From an uncultured Collinsella sp. (GTDB lineage: Bacteria > Actinomycetota > Coriobacteriia > Coriobacteriales > Coriobacteriaceae), in the NCBI GenBank assembly GCA_900546085.1, contig URBS01000025.1, positions 1 through 19,994 of the forward strand: 19,994 nt of DNA. Direction: 5' to 3'. Shown here one piece after another: positions 15,029-19,994 of this stretch; positions within the stretch are counted from its first letter, which is position 1, and each line of letters opens with the position of its first letter. The translations under genes and the position numbers were made by a program. The notes below the pieces were generated by a model. That model was not told the origin of the DNA. It was given only the letters and a program-made list of their open reading frames with translations, and searched no databases.

Positions 15029-17104
15029 CTACTTGGCGCGACCCTCCTCATAGCGCTCGACCAGCTTGGCCTGAACGTCATAAGGCACCTGCTCATAGCC
15101 TGCAGGCTTCATGGTAAAGTCGCCCGTGCCGCGCGTGATAGAGCGCAGGCGCGTCGAGTAATCCGTTAGCTCGGCCAGCGGCGCCTGGGCAATGACCACG
15201 GTATCACCGCGTTCGTCGGTCTCCATGCCCGTCACGCGACCGCGCGAGGCCGAGATGTCGCCCATCACGGCGCCGGCGTAGCTCTCGGGGATAGTCACCG
15301 TGATTTCCTCGATGGGCTCCAGCACCACCGGGTCGGCATCGGCGCACGCCTTGCGCAGGCCGATGCGAGCCGCCGCGCGGAACGCCATCTCGTTGGAGTC
15401 GACGCTGTGATACGAGCCATCGTACACAGCCACGCGAATGCCCGTGAGCGGGTAGCCGGCAATGATGCCGTCCTTCATAGTCTCCTGGACGCCCTTGTCC
15501 ACGGCGGGAATCAGCGAGCGCGGAATGCGGCCGCCCACGACCTCGTCCACGAACTCATAGCCGTCGCTCGTGCCGTCGGGCCCGATGAGCGGCTCCACGC
15601 GCAGCCAGCAGTCGCCGTACTGACCGGCGCCGCCGGTCTGCTTCTTGTGGCGACCCTGGGCGCTCGCCGTGCGGCGGATGGTCTCGCGATACGGAATGCG
15701 GATCGGCACGCTCTTGGCGGCGACCTTGGTGCGGTCCTCCAGACGGTTGAGCAGCACCGAAACCTGTGCCTCACCAACGGCGGAGATAATGGTCTGGCCA
15801 GTCTCCTCGTCGCGGTCGATGCTCATGGTCGGGTCTGCCTTGCAGGCCTTCTCGATAAACGTGTAGAGCTTCTCTTCGTCGCCGCGATTCTCGGCCTCAA
15901 TGGCGATGCGGTACTGCGAGTTGGGGAACTTAAACGCCGCAGCCTCGACCTTGCCGGTAATCGAGAGCGTATCGCCCGTCTCGGCAGCCAGCTTGGGCGC
16001 CACGATGATGTCGCCGGCATAGGCATGGCCAACCTCGGTCATATCGCGGCCGCACATCACATACAGATGAGCCAGACGGTCGCTCTTGCGCGTGCGGGCG
16101 TTGATTAGCTCAAGACCCGGCTCAAGCGTGCCCGTCAGCACCTTGATAAAGCTGATGCGGCCCTGCTGCGGATCGGCCAGTGTCTTAAACACAAACGCCA
16201 CCGGACGGTCATCGTCACTCGAGATCTTAAGCGAATCACCGTCGATGAGCGGCATCTCGCCGTAGTCGGTCGGCGCCGGGAAGTACGTGGCGATGTCGTC
16301 CATCAGCGAGTTGACGCCCTGCTCCTTAATGCAATCGCCCGCAAAGACCGGCACAAAGATGCGCTCGGCGATCGCCTTAGACAGCAGGCCTTCAAGCTCC
16401 TCCTGCGTCAGCGTCTCCTCGCCTTCCAAGTACTTCATCATCAGTTCGTCGTCAGCCTCGGCCACCAGCTCGCACAGATGGTCATGGGCTTCCTCGGCCT
16501 GGGCACGATACTCCTCGGGAATCTCCGACTCAACGGCCTCGGCGCCGTTGCAGTGGCGTGCCTTCATGCGCACCAGGTCGATGATGCCGTCAAAGTCCTC
16601 GCCCTCGCCCCAGGGAAGGGTCACGGCGCCCAGGCGCGTACCAAAGCGCTCCTGCAGCAGGTCCATCGTGGTCGTAAAGCTGGCCTCGGAGCGCGACAGG
16701 CGGTTTACAAACACCGCACGCGCCAGACGCAGGTCCTCGGCGGCATACCAGAGTTTAACCGTTGTAGGCTGCGGGCCGGCCTCGGCGTCGACCACAAACA
16801 GAGCCGTCTCGCAGACGCTCATCGCGGCATAGGCGTCGCCGATAAAATCGGGATAGCACGGGGCATCGAGCACGTTGATGCGCGCGCCCTTCCAGTCTAT
16901 CGGCGCAATGGTCGTCGAGATGGAAAATGCACGCTTGACCTCTTCGGGGTCATAGTCGAGCGTGGGCTTGGTGCCGTCGTGGCCGCCCAGGCGGGCGGTC
17001 TTGCCGGAAAGGTGGAGCATGGCCTCGGCGAGTGAAGTCTTGCCCACCCCGCCTTGGCCTACGAGCACCACGTTCCTTACGTTACCGGTCTTGGGAGCAC
17101 CCAT
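15029..17104 (-). CDS. Elongation factor G-like GTPase (EF-G paralogue)
   Basis: This 691-residue protein has the five-domain layout of translocation factor EF-G and falls in the 'EF-G-like protein' group. G1 is intact, GQGGVGKT (16-23). The switch I threonines are at 64-65. G3 reads DAPCYPDF (80-87) where EF-G has DTPGHVDF, so the catalytic His is Tyr. G4 reads NRLSR (134-138) instead of NKMD, lacking the Asp that reads guanine. Domain IV carries GRHKKQTGGAGQYGD, and domain V has the usual PIEEITVTIPE and AGAVMGDISASRGRV segments. The ATG at 17104 follows a perfect AAGGAGG. It is unlikely to be the main EF-G. A role in a special translation or ribosome-recycling step is inferred only. Confidence 0.9.
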   Translation of the reverse strand: MGAPKTGNVRNVVLVGQGGVGKTSLAEAMLHLSGKTARLGGHDGTKPTLDYDPEEVKRAFSISTTIAPIDWKGARINVLDAPCYPDFIGDAYAAMSVCETALFVVDAEAGPQPTTVKLWYAAEDLRLARAVFVNRLSRSEASFTTTMDLLQERFGTRLGAVTLPWGEGEDFDGIIDLVRMKARHCNGAEAVESEIPEEYRAQAEEAHDHLCELVAEADDELMMKYLEGEETLTQEELEGLLSKAIAERIFVPVFAGDCIKEQGVNSLMDDIATYFPAPTDYGEMPLIDGDSLKISSDDDRPVAFVFKTLADPQQGRISFIKVLTGTLEPGLELINARTRKSDRLAHLYVMCGRDMTEVGHAYAGDIIVAPKLAAETGDTLSITGKVEAAAFKFPNSQYRIAIEAENRGDEEKLYTFIEKACKADPTMSIDRDEETGQTIISAVGEAQVSVLLNRLEDRTKVAAKSVPIRIPYRETIRRTASAQGRHKKQTGGAGQYGDCWLRVEPLIGPDGTSDGYEFVDEVVGGRIPRSLIPAVDKGVQETMKDGIIAGYPLTGIRVAVYDGSYHSVDSNEMAFRAAARIGLRKACADADPVVLEPIEEITVTIPESYAGAVMGDISASRGRVTGMETDERGDTVVIAQAPLAELTDYSTRLRSITRGTGDFTMKPAGYEQVPYDVQAKLVERYEEGRAK

Positions 17105-17347
17105 GATGACCTCCTTGCAGGGCCGCGCGCAATGCGCGACGCCAACGGGGAGAGTTCGCGGTCGGTGCCGTCCCAGGAGCAGCATGGTCGGCAGCCGAGC
17201 CGACTCACCCTCCAAATGTCCTATGCCACCACCCTACCCTCACGGGCGGCTGTCCATGCATACCTTTCGGCGCACGTATGAATACAGGCGGCGAGAGGAA
17301 GAGACAAGCTTGTGAGTCGATTATTGAACCCCGTCGACGCAAACAAA
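17105..17347 (-). other. 5' region of the EF-G-like gene (no gene)
   Basis: Apart from the AAGGAGG at the start codon, this stretch contains two small perfect hairpins, CGCGC/GCGCG (17126-17138) and GTCGGC/GCCGAC (17187-17204), which would lie in the leader RNA. A weak promoter candidate on the minus strand is TTGTCT, 17 bp, TATTCA around 17280-17310. Nothing resembling a known riboswitch was recognised. Confidence 0.3.
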
Positions 17348-17381
17348 AAGCCGCCACAGACCGTAAGACCTGCGGCGGCTT
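17345..17381 (-). terminator. Rho-independent terminator of the amino-acid ABC operon
   Basis: AAGCCGCC and GGCGGCTT pair around an 18-nt loop that can fold further. The minus strand continues into TTTTTG. It ends the operon 34 bp after the ATPase stop codon. Confidence 0.85.
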
Positions 17382-17414
17382 CGCCTCAATTAATAGTTGA
17401 GTAAATACCTGAGC

Positions 17415-18179
17415 CTATCCCTCGATACGGCTCAAGAACTCACGCGTGCGCTGCTCGCGCGGATGGTCGACGACCTGCTCGGCAGGTCCCTCCTCGACAA
17501 TACGACCGCCGTCCATAAAGACCACGCGGTCGGCAACATCGCGCGCAAACTGCATTGCGTGGGTCACGATCACCATCGTCATGTTCTGCGCCGCAAGGTC
17601 TTTAATGACACGCAGCACCTCGGCCGTCAGCTCTGGATCGAGCGCCGAGGTCGGCTCATCAAAGAACAAGATTTCCGGGTCGAGCGCCAGGGCGCGGGCA
17701 ATACTCACGCGCTGCTGCTGGCCGCCCGAAAGCTCACATGGCACCTTGTTCTCATTGCCCGTAAGCCCCATCTGCGCGATCAGCTCGCACGCACGTGCCT
17801 CCACCTGCTCGCGCGGGCGCTTGAGCACACGGATCGGAGCGTCGGTGATGTTTTTCATCACGGTATAGTGCGGAAACAGATTGTAGTTCTGAAACACCAA
17901 GCCAAACCGCGAGCGCGCCTGCTTGGGCACATCGCCTTTCGCATATACCGTGCCCGAGCCCGCATCCGTCGCAACGGCAAGGTCGCCAAACGAGAGCGAG
18001 CCTCCGTCGAGCGTCTCGAGCAGCGTGGCGCAACGCAGCAGCGTGGACTTGCCGCCACCCGAAGGCCCGATAATCGCCACGACCTCGCCACGCTTCACCT
18101 CAAGCGAGATATCCTTGAGCACCTCATTGCCGCCAAACGCCTTACGCGCGCTTTCGATTTTCATCACTGAGTTAGTCAT
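17415..18179 (-). CDS. Polar amino-acid ABC transporter, ATP-binding protein
   Basis: This 254-residue cytoplasmic ATPase powers the import system encoded with it. It has Walker A GPSGGGKST (38-46), Q-loop Gln97 in VFQNYNLFPH, signature LSGGQQQR (150-157), Walker B ILFFDEP (170-176) and switch His207. This matches GlnQ/HisP-type proteins. An insertion between about 66 and 88 (DAGSGTVYAKGDVP) is common in this branch. The start ATG overlaps the permease stop (ATGACTAA), a sign of translational coupling. An alternative ATG lies five codons in. It is the last gene of the operon, followed by a terminator. Confidence 0.95.
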   Translation of the reverse strand: MTNSVMKIESARKAFGGNEVLKDISLEVKRGEVVAIIGPSGGGKSTLLRCATLLETLDGGSLSFGDLAVATDAGSGTVYAKGDVPKQARSRFGLVFQNYNLFPHYTVMKNITDAPIRVLKRPREQVEARACELIAQMGLTGNENKVPCELSGGQQQRVSIARALALDPEILFFDEPTSALDPELTAEVLRVIKDLAAQNMTMVIVTHAMQFARDVADRVVFMDGGRIVEEGPAEQVVDHPREQRTREFLSRIEG

Positions 18180-18825
18180 GATAATAGTCCAGCTTCTTTT
18201 CGGCAGCGCCCAACAGCATCTCGACGACGAAGTTAAAGACCCAGTAAATCAGCGCCGCGATTGCAAACGGCACCATGCTCACCTGCGAGGCGACCAGCGC
18301 CTTGGCGGTCGAGAACATCTCGCCCACGCCGATGGCGAACGCCAGCGACGTGTCCTTGACCAGCGTGATGATCTCGTTGCCCATCGCCGGCAAAATGCGC
18401 TTGGCGACCTGCGGCATCACGATATACAGAAACGTCTGCATGCGCGAGTAGCCCAGCACCTCGGAGGCCTCATATTGACCGCGCGGAATCGACTGCAGGC
18501 CCGAGCGATAGATCTCGGCAAAGTAGCCGGCGTAGTTGATGATGAATGCCACGACGCACGCCGTCCATTTGGAATCGGGCGTGAGCGAGATGCCAAACAC
18601 GTAGTACGGGGCAAAGTAGATCGCAAACATCTGCAGCATAAGCGGCGTGCCGCGCATCACCGAAATATAGATGCGCGCAATCCAACGCAGCGGCGCGACC
18701 TTGCTCATGCGCATAAACGCCACGGGGATTCCCAGCGGAATCGACCCGAGCAACGTCAGCACAAACAGCTGCAAGCTGACCAAGAATCCCTGGCCAAGCA
18801 TCTGCATCATGACTTGGATAGACAA
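18172..18825 (-). CDS. Polar amino-acid ABC transporter, permease
   Basis: This roughly 217-residue inner-membrane protein has about five hydrophobic helices. The cytoplasmic EAA loop that docks the ATPase is visible as YEASEVLGYSRM plus QTFLYIVMPQVAKRILP near residues 120-150. It is of the HisM/GlnP type, probably working as a homodimer since only one permease is present. Start choice: TTG at 18825 lies 4 bp after GAGGG. The ATG at 18810 has no such site, and the longer in-frame start at 18864 would reach toward the upstream hairpin. The gene follows the binding-protein gene after a 150-bp gap containing a long hairpin. Confidence 0.9.
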   Translation of the reverse strand: MSIQVMMQMLGQGFLVSLQLFVLTLLGSIPLGIPVAFMRMSKVAPLRWIARIYISVMRGTPLMLQMFAIYFAPYYVFGISLTPDSKWTACVVAFIINYAGYFAEIYRSGLQSIPRGQYEASEVLGYSRMQTFLYIVMPQVAKRILPAMGNEIITLVKDTSLAFAIGVGEMFSTAKALVASQVSMVPFAIAALIYWVFNFVVEMLLGAAEKKLDYYHD

Positions 18826-18871
18826 CCTACCCTCTCTTTCACAGCAACAGAACAGCAAACCCAATGCTAAA

Positions 18872-18976
18872 GCGGGTTTTCCAGGTGCCCGGGTTTGCCG
18901 TGAAAGAGGAGCGCCGCGTACTAAATGTACGCAAGCGACGGTTTGAACGGCAAAATCGGGTGCCTGGGAAAGCCGC
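18872..18976. repeat. Long intercistronic stem-loop after the binding-protein stop codon
   Basis: Arms 18872-18901 and 18947-18976 (30 nt each) pair at 24 of 30 positions, around a 45-nt loop that holds a second perfect hairpin, GCGTAC/GTACGC around TAAAT (18916-18932). The outer arm touches the stop codon of the binding-protein gene. Stable structures here usually protect the upstream message and lower downstream expression. Confidence 0.75.
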
Positions 18977-19836
18977 TATTTGAGAACCCAGTTGTCGAAG
19001 GAAAGACCGTAATCTGCATATTTATCGCAGAGGTCCTTAACCGTGCCGTCCTCGTAGAGCGCCTTGAGCGACTCGGTCACAGCATCGGCCGACTTGGTGT
19101 CGCCTTTCTTAAAGCCAACGGCGTAGTGCTCGCTGGACAGCGGCTCATCAAGCTGCGTGTAGGCATCGGGCTTAGCGGCAAGCTGATACTGAGCGATCGA
19201 GAGGTCACAGGCAACGGCATCGACTGCACCACTCTCGAGCTGCATAAACGCCGTGTTGTACTCACCGATGGTATCGAGCGTGGCAAACGTCGCGGCCAGA
19301 TCCTTCTGGTCGCCCTCGAGCACATCCTGTGCGGCGGAATCAGTCTGGGTAATCACGGTCTTGCCGGCAAGATCGTCCCAGCTCTTGATACCCGCGTCCT
19401 TCTTGACCACGAGCACCTGCTCGTTGAGCATGTAGGGATCGGAGAACGTGTAGTCGTCCTCGCGGCCCTCCATGGTAAAGCCGTTCCAGATGCAGTTGAT
19501 GGCGCCTGAGTTAAGCAGCGTATCCTTGGCGTCCCAGTCGATGGCCTCGTATTTGACCTCCCAGCCCTGCTTATCGGCAACAGCCTTGGCCAGATCGAGA
19601 TCAAAGCCGGTGTACTCGCCATCGTCGCCCACAAAGCCGTACGGAGGATAGGACTTATCAAAGCCCACCACGAGCTTCTTGGACTCCTCAGCGCCCTTCA
19701 CATCCTTGGCCGCGGCAGAGCCAGCAGCGGAGCCCTTGCCAGCACCACCGCCGCAACCGACAAGACCAAGGCCAAGCACTGCGGCGAGCGAGCCGGCTAG
19801 ACCAACAAACTGACGACGAGACATATCGGTGTTCAT
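18976..19836 (-). CDS. Polar amino-acid ABC transporter, substrate-binding lipoprotein
   Basis: This 286-residue family 3 extracellular solute-binding protein captures an amino acid and delivers it to the permease. The signal region carries a twin-arginine motif, SRRQFVG (6-12), a hydrophobic stretch, and lipobox LVGC with Cys28 as lipid anchor, so export may be by Tat with membrane anchoring. A Gly/Ala/Ser linker (29-42) precedes the folded domain, which opens LVVGFDKSYPPYGFVGDDGEYTGF (the family's ligand-site start). The ATG at 19836 follows AAGGGGG at 7 bp; a GTG-type extension to 19857 lacks such a site. First gene of the operon. The exact amino acid cannot be told. Confidence 0.94.
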   Translation of the reverse strand: MNTDMSRRQFVGLAGSLAAVLGLGLVGCGGGAGKGSAAGSAAAKDVKGAEESKKLVVGFDKSYPPYGFVGDDGEYTGFDLDLAKAVADKQGWEVKYEAIDWDAKDTLLNSGAINCIWNGFTMEGREDDYTFSDPYMLNEQVLVVKKDAGIKSWDDLAGKTVITQTDSAAQDVLEGDQKDLAATFATLDTIGEYNTAFMQLESGAVDAVACDLSIAQYQLAAKPDAYTQLDEPLSSEHYAVGFKKGDTKSADAVTESLKALYEDGTVKDLCDKYADYGLSFDNWVLK

Positions 19837-19854
19837 GGTATTCCCCCTTGATGG

Positions 19855-19908
19855 CACTTTAGTTAGGTAAAGTGAGTCATGTAACGTCCAGAATCATACA
19901 CTTTACCT
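19855..19908. promoter_or_regulatory. CACTTTA/TAAAGTG operator half-sites upstream of the ABC operon
   Basis: CACTTTA (19855-19861) and TAAAGTG (19868-19874) form an inverted repeat with a 6-bp spacer. AGGTAAAGTG (19865-19874) and CACTTTACCT (19899-19908) form a second, perfect 10-bp inverted repeat. One half-site lies in the promoter spacer and two lie downstream of it, suited to repression, possibly by looping. Confidence 0.5.
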
Positions 19909-19921
19909 TGATAGAGTACAA
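19893..19921 (-). promoter_or_regulatory. Promoter of the amino-acid ABC operon
   Basis: On the minus strand, TTGTAC (19916-19921) and TATGAT (19893-19898) are separated by exactly 17 bp. The -10 matches TATAAT at 5 of 6 bases. The start codon is about 50 bp downstream of the expected transcription start. Confidence 0.6.
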
Positions 19922-19994
19922 GGGAGAGGTTGCCCGCCGGGCACCGGGGCAGGGGTTAAGTTTGCTGCTCTACAGTCCTGCTCACGACGGAGGC

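Noticed and set aside
15407..16108. Long plus-strand frame opposite the EF-G-like gene
   Set aside because: It is a shadow caused by GC-rich third positions; the protein lacks any recognisable domain and the EF-G-like gene is convincing.

Overview
The window reads as chromosomal DNA of a high-GC, Gram-positive gut anaerobe. The likeliest group is Coriobacteriia, probably Collinsella or a close relative. Grounds are the GC-rich third positions, the Tat-type lipoprotein signal, the degenerate Fis-type regulator, and the short dispersed palindromes with a GGGACAGG core, which I associate from memory with Collinsella-type genomes. No rRNA, tRNA, CRISPR array, integrase or transposase gene was found. 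Genus placement is inference.

Left part (1-4300): a small membrane protein of unknown function; a Fis-type regulator built on a decayed sigma-54-activator module; a YeiH-family membrane transporter; and, divergent from the transporter, a GntR/FCD regulator. Centre-left (4235-7631): glmS, the entry to amino-sugar and peptidoglycan synthesis, divergent from a LacI-family regulator. The 312-bp region between them holds inverted repeats near the glmS promoter and two dispersed repeats. Next come an AT-rich leader and an AAA_14/DUF4143 ATPase (7804-9009).

Centre (9077-13950): the most unusual part. Two same-strand HAD phosphatase genes lie 3,880 bp apart within 742-bp gap-free homologous blocks. 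Between them are a LarE-type sulfur transferase gene and a Schlafen (AlbA_2)/RecG-like ATP-binding regulator gene. Upstream of the regulator are ten copies of a 9-nt motif in mixed orientation, with a perfect 11-bp-arm palindrome exactly between its likely -35 and -10 boxes. Three direct copies of a 46-bp repeat bracket these modules. The sequence upstream of the second HAD gene ends in the last codons of the larE gene plus the repeat. This suggests that a HAD-larE-repeat unit was duplicated and the second larE was then deleted through a 4-bp microhomology.

Right part (13951-19994): a secreted or membrane-anchored EndA-type nuclease; an EF-G-like GTPase with non-canonical G3 and G4 motifs; and a polar amino-acid ABC transporter operon on the minus strand (binding lipoprotein, permease, ATPase). 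A long imperfect hairpin follows the binding-protein stop codon directly, a usual way of giving the binding protein more product than the membrane parts. A promoter and CACTTTA/TAAAGTG half-sites precede the operon.
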